A DNA stretch of 64,000 nt from Heloderma charlesbogerti (taxonomy: Eukaryota > Chordata > Lepidosauria > Squamata > Helodermatidae), in the NCBI GenBank assembly GCA_026122225.1, contig JANEZZ010000405.1, positions 434,001 to 498,000 of the forward strand. Direction: 5' to 3'. The notes beneath the pieces are model-generated. The model was given only the letters and a program-made list of their open reading frames with translations. It did no database searches and was not told the origin of the DNA. This document shows positions 21,384 to 30,797 of the stretch, in pieces. Within the stretch, counting starts at the first letter, position 1, and each line of letters starts with the position of its first letter. The position numbers and the translations under genes were made by a program.

Positions 21384-22248
21384 TAGGGTTGGCGGAGAAT
21401 TTCTCCCCGAAACTTCGGGGGGCCGAGTGCCAACGTGTTCGGCCCCCCGAACAAGTTTCGGGGAGAAATCCTCCACACCCCCCCGCACCCCGCACCGCCC
21501 CCCGCACCCCCCCTGGGACGGGACTTACCTTCGCCGAATGTCCCTCCCGGCGGCGGGTCCGGCTGGCGGTTCGGCGGGTGTTGGAGCGGGGCGGGAGTGG
21601 CAGCCGGTCTTTTGACCGGCTGCCGCCACCACCATTGCAATAAAAGAAAAAAAAAACGCCCCCTGATAGGCTATGTGATGATTAACATAGCCTATCACGG
21701 CTAGATTTGCAAAGTCAGCCGTGATAGGCTACGTCAATCGTCACGTAGCCTATCACGGGTGACTTTAAAAAAAAAAAAAAAAGCGCGTACGGATAATGGC
21801 GGCCCCCATAGGGAGCCGCCATTCCCGTTCCTTATTTGGTCGCCGTAGTCTACGTAAACATTTACGTAGACTACAGCGACTAAATAAGGAACGCGAATGG
21901 CGGCTCCCTATGGGGGCCACCATTAGCGTACGCTTTTTTTTTTTTTAAGTCACCCGTGATAGGCTACGTGACGATTGACGTAGCCTATCACGGCTGACTT
22001 TGCAGATCTAGCCGTGATAGGCTACGTTAATTGTCACGTAGCCTATCAGGGGGCGTTTTTTTTTTTTTTTTAACTTCCGCGTTCACGGCCGGACGAGGCG
22101 GGAAGCCTCCTCCCCGGCCTGAATTTCGGCTGGGGCGAGGCGGGAAGCCTCCCCCCCCAGCCTGAACTTCGTGGGGGGAGCCGCGAAGCGCCTCCCCCCC
22201 ACCGCGAACGTCCTTCGAGGACAGGTAAGGGACTTTCGTCCACCCCTA
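21384..22248 (+). mobile_element. palindromic hAT MITE, complete (865 bp), with an empty site in A
   Basis: It is flanked by a perfect duplication ATTGTGAG at 21376-21383 and 22249-22256. Segment A has a single ATTGTGAG with joined flanks at 11752-11759, the pre-insertion state. The sequence closely matches the copy at 2412: end hairpin, ACTTACCTTCG near 21526, ATGGCGGCCCCC palindrome centred near 21859, TGATAGGCTACGT hairpins either side, and ACAGGTAAGG near 22222. No coding capacity. Confidence 0.92.
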
Positions 22249-22626
22249 ATTGTGAGTTGTGTTCTGGAGACTGGGGGAGAAACATAGGAAACATGGCAGC
22301 TGCCTTGCAAGTGCTGGCTTTTTTTAACTGTAAAAGAAGAATCAAACGAAAGAAAATGGTTTCTTGGCTGATGCCAAAGCAAGGAACCACTTTAAGCTAT
22401 TGAAGTAAAAGGCGGGGGGACACCCCCTGAAATAATATTAAAAGGCATTCCAAATTCTCCCACTATGAATGATATGGTGAATTTGGAGCAATTTCAGTTC
22501 AGCCCTAGTTTCTTCATATAGGCCAGATCCCTTTTTAAAAAGAAAGGAATTCACCCTGCTGTCAAAGAAAGCTATAAAAGAGGAAGTGAATTCCCTGAAG
22601 CTATCCCAGCTGTGTTTGGAGCAGTC

Positions 22627-22981
22627 TAGGGATGTCAGAGGAATCCCTCCAGGGCGTGGAGTCTGCCAAAAGTTCTGCAGCTCAGTCCCCTGAACTCCAA
22701 CTTGCCAACTCGTGAGCTGTCCAGACTCGATCTTTGTGAGTAAGGCCAGCTCGCAGATTTCCGTTTTCTTTTTCTCTCTCTAAAAATGCAGCTGCAATTT
22801 GTGCATAACTAAGCCTTTTATGGCCACAATTTGCACAAATCATGCTAATTATAGGCGCGATTATAGAGAGAGAAAAAAGAAAATGGAAATTTCCTGGTTT
22901 CCATAAAGAAGCCCACAGCTTGGTTCACAGGAATCCGTCAAGCCCCTCAAAGGCTGGATTTCCCTGTAACAGACATCTCTA
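22627..22981 (+). mobile_element. second hAT MITE subfamily (AGGAATCC type)
   Basis: It starts TAGGGATGTCAGAGGAATCC and ends AACAGACATCTCTA. The flanks GAGCAGTC (22619-22626) and GAGCCGTC (22982-22989) match at 7 of 8 bases. The same insertion is present in segment A (12148). The interior has degenerate CAATTTGTGCATAA repeats. Related copies are at 39002 and 40153. Confidence 0.75.
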
Positions 22982-23823
22982 GAGCCGTCCCATGCCCCCA
23001 AAGGAGCAGAAGGGCTGGGGCACCCTGCTGCCAGAGAAAGAACATCCGGGCTCTTTCCCTATAAAACTTCCAAGGCAGCTAAGACACAGAGAAGCTCATG
23101 GGCAGGACAAGGTGAGGAAGCAGTCAGCCCCAGCAGTCCGGAATCCCCTGGAGCTGCCCCAGCTGCAGCATTTGGAGCAGTCCCAGGGCTCAAGAAAGAG
23201 CTGGAGGGCTTTTCACTGCCAGAGAGGCAACTTCCAGCTCTCTCCCAGTAAGAATCTGCAGGACAGCCAAGAGCACTTGAGACGTGAATCACAACGGGAG
23301 CGGTGGAGCAACAGTGAACCCAGGACTGCAGTGGACAGGATGACTTACATTAGCTGCCCTGAAAGGAATAGATTACCAAGCCTTTGGCGGTCAGCCTCCG
23401 CTCTGTTTTCAGCAGAATCGATCAGCTTGCCAGCAGAATGCTAAGTGACTTCATCTTTACTACGTCTTGGGGAACTAACCAGCATTAACAGCTAAGTTTA
23501 AAGCAAACTAATCCTTACATAACGAATTAACACTGACCAATTTTCTAATGACTGTCTTACTGTTGTTGTTGTTGTGGAATGAATCAATTAAACTACTTTC
23601 TGTTCATCAGGTCTCTTTCTTGTCCGTTGTTATGGTAAATTATTTAACACTGACAACTGTGGATTAACATATTGTTTACTACTGGGGGAAAACGTCAACA
23701 GCTCTCCAATGTTAGAAAATTGCTGTCAATCCTGTAAGATCTGAGTGATTTAGGGTGCAATCTGACTTAGGGTGACTTAGTGACTTAGGGTGAGTGACTT
23801 AGGGTGCAATCTGAGTGACTTAG

Positions 23824-23954
23824 GGTGCAATCCTATGCGTGTTTAGACAGAAAAAAGTCCTACAATTCCCAGCATTCCCCAGCCAGCAATGCTGGCTGGG
23901 GAATGCTGGGAGTTGTAGGACTTTTTTCTGTCTAAACACGCATAGGATTGCACC
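23824..23954. repeat. 131-bp near-perfect palindrome (MITE)
   Basis: Arms of 65 bp are separated by a single base at 23889, with one mismatch. The outer ends read GGTGCAATCCTATGCG, the terminus of a MITE family common in squamates, and the inner part is CCCCAGCCAGCA. It is preceded by several direct repeats of GTGACTTAGGGTGCAATC at 23760-23830. Confidence 0.85.
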
Positions 23955-24048
23955 GTTAACCCCTGTTTTTCTTTTCCTCCCCACCTTTTCTTTTCTCCTC
24001 CTCCTCCTTTGGGTGTTTATCTCTGTCCTGATTTGAAGTTTCCAATTA

Positions 24049-24052
<4 letters not shown>

Positions 24053-24105
<53 letters not shown>
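24053..24105. repeat. (TTA)n microsatellite
   Basis: About 17 uninterrupted ATT/TTA units. Segment A has only a few units at the same place. Confidence 0.95.
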
Positions 24106-24107
<2 letters not shown>

Positions 24108-24374
24108 GAGCAGAACTAATAGTGGTTGTAGGAAGAACTAATTGTCAGATAAAATTTAGGTTTTTTTCCCTCTCGGTAGATATTTATGAGATATTATTCG
24201 ATCATTATTAGTCTTTTTTTCTCTTATTCTTTATTCTGTTCATGTTTTTTTCCTTAATGTTTCATTATTTTTAATGTAAACGTAACCTATAAGAATGTCA
24301 TTATGGTAATGATTAGTATGAACAGTTGTGAGACTTTTCCTGAAGGGGGTAAATAAATAAGAAATGGTAGAATA

Positions 24375-24611
24375 ATTATAAGAAATGTGAGTGTGACTAC
24401 AAGAAGCTTCAAGAATAAAACACAAACCCTCAGAGGCAGATAGGATAGTAATGGAAGAATTTAAACAAATATTGGAAGCACAGTTTACTAAAACTGAGGA
24501 AGTTATAGCTAAGATAGAAGAGACCCCCCAAAAGAAATGATATAGTAGATAGGTTATCAAAACTTGAAAAATGTATCACAGACCTTGAAAAGACTAAAGA
24601 AAGAATTAAGC
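24375..24611 (+). mobile_element. L1-like ORF1 remnant
   Basis: The plus strand encodes EEFKQILEAQFTKTEEVIAK and, after a frame change, DIVDRLSKLEKCITDLEKTK, a heptad-rich coiled coil as in the L1 ORF1 protein. It is broken by stops and ends abruptly at about 24611. Confidence 0.6.
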
Positions 24612-24931
24612 AGCAATCAGCTAAATGTCGGGCTTCACCCCAGTCTGGGGGGAGCTATAGCCCGTGATGCCAATTCTGAGATGAAGGATGCTGTGGAGTC
24701 AGGCCTAGCTGTGGGAGGCCAGGCGCCTGAAAATTCAGATCTACCAGTCCTCCCAGCTGGTTACAACCTGGGAGATGGTGTGACTGAGGATGCTGATATG
24801 GTCTATGTTCCACAGCTGGGAGACCTGACCTTGATGGAGGCCCCTGCTTCTTGACCATGGGAACAGGGCAGCAGGGGAAAGACTCTGCAGGGAAAGGGTC
24901 TTCTGGGATGTGTCCTCAAATGCGTTGTCAG
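24612..24931. other. unclassified
   Basis: A 96-codon frame (24564-24854) crosses from the L1 remnant into this stretch and shows no known domain. The right edge is the target duplication of the next MITE. Confidence 0.4.
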
Positions 24932-25615
24932 TAGGGATGTCAGAGAATTCCGCGATGGATCTCGGTGAGGCCAAATGCCAGTTCATTCAGCCCCCCGAAA
25001 TCCATCGCGGAATTAAGCCCCCGCCCCCCCATGAAAAATGTGCAGGATGAAGTCCCCGCCACCCCCACCCCACGAAAGGCACATGAAACGGAGCATTTAC
25101 CTGCTCCTGTCCGCGCTGCTTTGCGAATGGCGGCCGTCCTGGCCGCCATTCGCTTCCTCGTCTTCCTCATAAATACTTACGTAGTCTATCACGTCTAATG
25201 CAGGGATGCCATTTGTGTCCCTGCAGAGGCCGTGATAGGCTACATAAGTATTTTTGTAGCCTATCATGGGCGGGGGGGGGAGAAACCCCAATGTATGCAA
25301 AAGGCGGCTACCACCATTTGCGTACGCTGGGGTTTTTCCCCCTGCCGTGGTAGGCTATGTAAATATTTACATAGCCTATCACAGCTCACTACAGGGACGC
25401 AAATGGCGGCGGCTACAACAGCCACCAATTACGTCCCTGCAGGGCTGCCCAGAGGCCGGATGTGTGGCTACGGGCGGCCAGAGCCGGCCGGTAGCTCCGC
25501 GGCTTGGCCGCAAAGCAAAGCCAGCAGGGCAAGATTCTGGTGGGAGGGACGGAGAGCCTCCCCCCCACCATGGATGCCCCTGCACGGAGCCAGATAAGGG
25601 ATTCGTACATCCCTA
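24932..25615 (+). mobile_element. palindromic hAT MITE, complete (684 bp)
   Basis: It starts TAGGGATGTCAGAGAATTCC and ends ACATCCCTA. Flanks GTTGTCAG (24924-24931) and GGTGTCAG (25616-25623) match at 7 of 8. It contains hairpins of the TACATAAGTATTTTTGTAG and TATGTAAATATTTACATA kinds, ATGGCGGCC hairpins and a minus-strand TTTACCTG near 25098. Confidence 0.8.
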
Positions 25616-25658
25616 GGTGTCAGCTAAAGAGGGTGGAACAGAGGTGTTTGGTGAGGTC

Positions 25659-25745
25659 ATAGAATCATAGAATAGTAGGGTTGGAAGGGGCCTATAAGAC
25701 CATTGAGTCCAACCCCCTGCTCAATGCAGGAATCCAAATCAGAGC
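25659..25745 (-). mobile_element. CR1 3' end, part 1 (split by a MITE)
   Basis: TAGAATCATAGAATAGTAGG through CAGGAATCCAAATCAGAGC is CR1 tail sequence. It resumes at 26581 with ATCAGAGCATCCCTGACAG, so the MITE at 25746-26580 landed inside it and duplicated ATCAGAGC. Confidence 0.9.
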
Positions 25746-26580
25746 TAGGGATGGCAGAGAATTCCGCCACGGATTCCAGTGAGGCTGGATTATTTAGAAT
25801 CCGGCCCCCCAGAATCCGTGGTGGAACGGCCTCCTGCCCCCTCACGGAATCCCCCCGGGACAGAACTTACCTGGGGCAGATGCGGCGGCAGTTCCGGCGG
25901 CGGCGATGGTGGGTCCGGCGGCTGGTCTCCTGGCCGGCTGTGGCCGGGCTGCTGCGGCCGCCATTGGCATCCTTGCAGCTGTGATAGGCTATGACTACAT
26001 AAGTATTTATGTAGCCTATCACAGCTAACCCCCCCCCCCCAAAAACCAGCGTATGCAAATGGCGGCGGCTACGGCAGCCACAATTTGCGTTCCCTATTTT
26101 TTGTCCTTCTAGCATACACAAATATTTACGTAGCGAAAAGATTTTACAGCGAAAAGAAGGGGAACACAAATAGCACCCACTATGCTATTTACGTTCCCCT
26201 TTTTTTTCACCATAATAGCCTACGTAAATATTTACGTAGGCTAAAACGGTGAAAAATAGGGAACGCAAATGGCGGCCGCTGTAGCCGCTGCCATTTGCGT
26301 ATGCTGGTTTTATTTGGGGGGGTTGGCCATGATATCATGGCAGCTTGGCTGGACGCAAATGGCGGCCACTATGGCGGCTGCCATTAGCGTCCACAGCAGC
26401 CCGTCCGTGGCCGGCTGCTCCGCGGAGCTGCCATGGAGCGGAGCCAGCCAAGCAGGATTCCGGGAGGAAGGACCGGATCGCCTCCCCCCCATCGAGGATT
26501 CCGGGGGGAGGGATGGAGCGCCTCCCCCCCACACCATGAATCACATCCACGAACAGGTAAGTCACTTTCGTACATCCCTA
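25746..26580 (+). mobile_element. palindromic hAT MITE, complete (835 bp), inside CR1
   Basis: It has a perfect 8-bp duplication ATCAGAGC at 25738-25745 and 26581-26588. The host is a CR1 tail whose expected sequence is continuous once the element and one duplicate are removed. This confirms both borders and the 8-bp duplication. The centre is a nested palindrome of TACGTAAATATTTACGTA and CAAATGGCGGC modules (about 26043-26305). Donor-like ACTTACCTG (25867) and ACAGGTAAGTC (26554) flank the core. Confidence 0.93.
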
Positions 26581-26655
26581 ATCAGAGCATCCCTGACAGA
26601 TGGCTGCCCAGCTTCATCTTGAATGCCTCCAGTGTGGGAGAGCCCACCGAAGCTC
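26581..26655 (-). mobile_element. CR1 3' end, part 2
   Basis: It continues the CR1 tail: GCATCCCTGACAGATGG through CTCCAGTGTGGGAGAGCCCACC. It then ends at unrelated sequence. Confidence 0.85.
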
Positions 26656-26670
26656 ATGTTGTGATGTAGC

Positions 26671-27603
26671 TGTCAGGGTTGCCCCTGAGCGCAGCAATTG
26701 GCAGAGTAGCTCAGCATCTGAAGAGGAACCGAAAAATGTGGGGGAGGAAATTTCCCAGGCCTGGACAGAGACGGATAGGCCTACTCCTCAAGCTTCAAAG
26801 GCTCAGCTGGATGGAGAGGGCCCCTCTTCACCCATCCCTGTGAGTGATAGCGAACAGGGAGAAAAGGGGCTGGTAGAGCCTAAATTCTTAGACGATAGAT
26901 GCAGATAGACAAGAGAGAAATGGCAGGGGCGGAGCTTAGCGATCTGCCCGATTGGCCCAGCAGGAACAGCTGCACTTAGAGTCCTGACAAGATAGAGGCA
27001 GATTCCCCACTCCCCTTAAGTTAGGACAGCAAGCTCACCTGTTCCTCAAACGGTGGGCAACTTTCGTAGTTTTCCTTTGAACTCCCTGAAGGTATTTCCT
27101 TTGTAGACTGTGGGTTGCTGACAATTAGCATCTGAATGACCCATTGAATTAAGTGGATTAAAAAGCCTTGGAATTGAAGTCTCTTGTCTGTGTTTTGATT
27201 TGGCTTTTGAAGTTTTACAGCAGGGGCAAAGGGAAACGTGACAGCAGCACATGTTTGTGAGCTAGGTTTCCCTGCCAGGATCCAATGTCCAGTGGGCATC
27301 TTTAGTGCCCACTCTCCTGTCTTTAAATGAGAGCAACAGATAGCAGAGTTTGCTGGAAGCGCTTCTTCCATGTCTTGCTTCTTTGATGGAACTATAACCT
27401 CATTTGGACTTGCTCTGTATGCTGCTGCCAGGTCTGTTTCCATGTTTTAATAGTAAACCCTTAAACTGATCCTGGTTAAGGAACTATGTTGTAATATGTT
27501 CTTTGCTGATCGTTATTGGGATTTTAAAGCCAATCACTGGAATTATCACAATAAAAGCTTTACTGAAACTTGCGCTTCGGTATCAGGAAGTCATGATTTG
27601 ACA
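26671..27603 (+). mobile_element. putative solo LTR (933 bp)
   Basis: The unit begins TGTCAGGG and ends TTTGACA, a TG...CA pair with a 5-bp inverted repeat. Near its end is CACAATAAAAGCTTTACTG, which looks like an R-region polyadenylation signal. The first 240 bp encode an acidic Ser/Glu-rich frame (SSSASEEEPKNVG, PVSDSEQGEK). No matching target duplication is seen beside it (GTAGC versus ATAAA), and no gag-pol is adjacent. The LTR reading is therefore an inference. Confidence 0.45.
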
Positions 27604-27612
27604 ATAAACTAG

Positions 27613-28440
27613 TAGGGTTGTGCACAGACCCCCCCTGATTCACTTCGGAGGCTGATTCGGATCTTCTGAATCAGCCCTGATTCACTTTGGACTGATTTGG
27701 ACCCAACCCAATTAGCTTCGGATCTGGATCCAAAGTGAGATTCGGATATCCGAATTATTAGGATTTTACGTTTTCCCATTGACTTGCATTGGAAAACAGA
27801 AATGACCATAACCTTTTTGGGTTTTAAGACAAACACATGTCATTTGGGCACCTGACAGGCCCAATAGAGATGACCAAACCTGCCAAACTTCAGACAGTTT
27901 GGCATAGTAGTTCTTGTGCTAGCCATGCATAACATTTCCTTTTCTCAAAAACGAAAAGGTAAAATATAGGGCTGTACACTGCTCCAGCCTGAGGCCTGAG
28001 GCCCAAGTTGAAACGGGCTGCTTTGGGTCACTTTGGACCCCTTCTGAGGCAAAGTGGAGGGGGCACGAAGCAACCTGGAGCAGGTCGGGGGCTCTCCAAA
28101 GCACTCAGTGTGCTTGGGAGCTTTGGCACCTCCTGGCCCAGCCCCCCTGGCCCACCCACACCAGCACGTCCAGGCCCTTACCTGAGCTGCCTTCTCTGCC
28201 ACTGCCCACTGCCTTCTCCACCACCGCACCTTCTCTGCGCCGCCTTCTCCATGCCGTCACCGCCGCCTTCTCCTCGCTGCTGTTGCCGCCTTGTCTGCAC
28301 CTCCTTCTCCTCACTGCTGACTCCTCCTCCATCACCACCTGCCACGGCGCCACGGCGCCACCAACTCCTGAGGCCTGGATGCGCAATGACTCTTCTTGCA
28401 GGGAGTCTCCATTTTTAAAATGGCAACCTCCAGGAACTTT
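27613..28440. repeat. other MITE-type repeats (TAGGGTTGTGCAC and TAGGGCTGTACAC ends)
   Basis: Two left-end-like sequences occur at 27613 (followed by CTGATTCACTTCGG-type inverted repeats) and at about 27967. The second runs into a C-rich stretch (28180-28370) with CCTTACCTGAG, like the palindromic MITEs. No right ends or target duplications could be paired. A 136-codon frame here is compositional. Confidence 0.45.
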
Positions 28441-28460
28441 CACGGCAAGCCAAAAACAAC

Positions 28461-29088
28461 AACAACAGCGTACACAAATGGCGGCGGCTGTGGCGGCCGC
28501 CATTTGCATTCCCTATTTTGAGCCGTTTTAGCCTACGTAAATATTTACGTAGGCTATTACGGAGAAAAAAAGGGAATGCAAATAGTGTAGTGGGCGCTAT
28601 TTGCGTTCCTTTTTTTTCCGCCGTAATAGCCTACGTAAATATTTACGTAGGCTAAAATGGAGGGGGGAGAAAGGAACGCAAATGGCGCCCACTACGCTAT
28701 TTGCATTCCCATTTTTTCTCCGTAATAGCCTACGCAAATATTTACGTAGGCTAAAACGGCTCAAAATAGGGAACGCAAATGGCGGCCACCGCAGCTGTCG
28801 CCATTTGTGTACGCTGTTTTTTGGGGGGGGGGCTTGCTGTGATAGGCTACGTAAATACTTACGTAGCCTATCATGGCAGCTTCGCAGGACACAAATGGCG
28901 GCCACTACAGCGGCCGCCATTTGTGTCCGCAGCAGCCCGTCCATGGCCGGAACTCTGGCTGCGGTTGGCCCTGGCTGGCGGCTCCGCGTGGAGCCAGACA
29001 GTTTAGGATTTCGGGGGGAGGTGCAGAGTGCCTCCCCCCCCCCACGAATCACCCCGTCGAAAAGGTAAGTGACTTTCGTACATCCCTA
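28461..29088 (+). mobile_element. palindromic hAT MITE, nested-palindrome core and right end
   Basis: A hierarchical palindrome spans about 28467-28815, built like the one at 17080-17453. It is followed by a GATAGGCTACGTAAATACTT hairpin, an ATGGCGGCC hairpin, the GC-rich right arm and the terminus AAAAGGTAAGTGACTTTCGT...CATCCCTA. The left terminus is uncertain. Confidence 0.8.
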
Positions 29089-29536
29089 GCCACTGCTCTT
29101 TCCATCATAGGCTACGTAAGTATTTACGTAGCCTATGACGGTAAAGGCAGCTACGCAAATGGCGTAGTGGCCGCCATTTGCATGACTGCCTTTACCGTGA
29201 TAGGCTATGTAAATACTTACGTAGCCTATCACGGAAAGAGCAGTGGCGCAAACAGCGTAGTGGCCGCCTTTTGCGCCTCTGCTCTTTGCCGTGATAGGCT
29301 ACATAAATACTTACATAGCCTATCATGGCAGCCTGGCAGGATGCAAATGGCAGCTGCTACGATGGCCGCCATTTGCGGCCGCAGCAGCCGGCTGAGAGAC
29401 CAGCCACCGGAACATCCACCCCAGTAAGCTTCGTCCTGAGGGGATTCTGCGGGGGGGTGGGGGGGTGGGAGGCCGTTCTGCCATGGGTTTCGGGGGGCCT
29501 CACTGAAATCGGTGGCGGAATTCTCCACCTTCCCTA
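29089..29536 (-). mobile_element. palindromic hAT MITE, core and one end
   Basis: It abuts the previous element with no spacer. It opens with an inverted repeat of about 157 bp (29089-29245: GCCACTGCTCTTTCC to GGAAAGAGCAGTGGC) containing two TACGTAAGTATTTACGTA-type hairpins and a central CAAATGGCGTAGTGGCCGCCATTTG. It ends GGAATTCTCCACCTTCCCTA. The other terminus is missing. Confidence 0.75.
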
Positions 29537-29599
29537 CCCATTTTATCAAATTCTTGCAGGCCAATTATCCTTATGAATCCAGACTACAAATATTTTGCA

Positions 29600-30050
29600 G
29601 CAATATTGGCATCTAGATGGGGACAGCAATCCTATGGCCACTAGACACCATCTAGACAACCATAGGATTTTTCAGTTTCTGGAAACCAAGGTTATCTAAC
29701 CTTGGTTTCCAGAGACTGCTGTCCCCATCCCCTCACCTTCCCCCTCGTAGCTGGAGTGGTTCTTTCTGTGCCACTGTCTCTGCATTAGGAAACAGAGCAT
29801 GGAGACAGAGTAAAGGGTGCAGTCCTGGGGACAGGGACTGTGGAAGGGGCAGAGACTGCGGAAGCTGCTTAGGACAGCTTCCTATTGGCTCTCCATGCCT
29901 GTTCCCTCTCCTTCCCTGAACTCGCGGCTAGCCGTGAGAAAGTGTGCACTAAGCCACAAATTCAGGGTGCTCTGTCCACCCTGCACTGGATAGTCAGTAG
30001 CCTCTGATTTCAGAGGCTACTGACTATCTCAATAGGATTGCCCCCTAAAT
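29600..30050. repeat. palindromic MITE with GCAATCCTA ends
   Basis: The outer motif AGCAATCCTATGG (29628) is complementary to ATAGGATTGCC at 30032. Internal hairpins are about 29674-29713 (TGGAAACCAAGGTTA/TAACCTTGGTTTCCA) and 29989-30028 (GATAGTCAGTAGCCTCTGA and its complement). It shares terminal motifs with the palindrome at 23824. Non-coding. Confidence 0.6.
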
Positions 30051-30065
30051 TGGATAATTTGTCTA

Positions 30066-30640
30066 TATGTACATATTGATCAAACTGGATTTATTTACAA
30101 TAGAAAAATGGTGGACAGTACTAGAAGAGCTCTCTCACTTATTAATTTTTCTACTGAACATAAACATAAAGCCATCATGGTCTTCTTGATGCAAGGAAAG
30201 CCTTTGTTAGATTGGAATGGCTTTTTCTATTTGCCACTCTCCAAAATTTAATATAGAAGGACCTTGGCTTGACTGTATAAAAGCAATCCGTAAAAACAAA
30301 GTAGCAAGAATAACGACTAATGGTCAACTATCAAACATGTTAGGTCTTCAAAGAAGGATCCAATAAGGCTGATCATTATCTGCACTTTTATTTGCCATAA
30401 CTATAGAGCTTTTAGCAGAGAAAATCAGAATATTAAAGAGATAAAAGTTCAAGATCAGAACTTAAGCATCAGCTTATAGCCTGATGATATGACGTTATCA
30501 CTACAAGACTCTAAGGAATCACTGGCTCACGTATTACAAATAGTAGATCAATATAGCCAAGTCTCTGGATATAAATTAAATTAATTAAAGGCAGAACTGA
30601 TGGGACTACACATTCAAGAATAAGAACAGAGAAGAAATAG
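30066..30640 (+). mobile_element. L1-like LINE RT remnant
   Basis: Translation with frameshifts gives DQTGFIYNRKMVDSTRRAL, a block like FLDARKAF, then LEWLFLFATLQNFNIEGPWL, the conserved L1 RT blocks. It then gives a damaged active-site region where SADDM-like sequence has become SLMI with stops. It is AT-rich and heavily decayed. It lies just upstream of cholinesterase-like copy 2, in the same orientation. Confidence 0.7.
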
Positions 30641-30797
30641 CATAACAATATAATTTAAAATGGTCAAGTAAACCTATTTGTTATATGGGTATTTATTTAT
30701 CAAGTGATTTGACACAACTGAAGGATATACATTCAATGAATAAATAAATACATAAATATTTCCCCAATTCTTTTGAATTCTTTCAGCTGTAGCTGCT

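Larger units (their letters stand above)
19985..24355. repeat. duplicated segment B (paralogue of 9855-13670)
   Basis: Colinear with segment A as described there. Specific to B are a full palindromic MITE (21384-22248), about 190 bp at 20897-21085 that A has lost, a 131-bp perfect-type palindrome (23824-23954) and a longer TTA microsatellite (24053-24105). The LINE-tail repeat is at 20463-20720. The first 140 bp also resemble 41540-41720. Confidence 0.75.
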
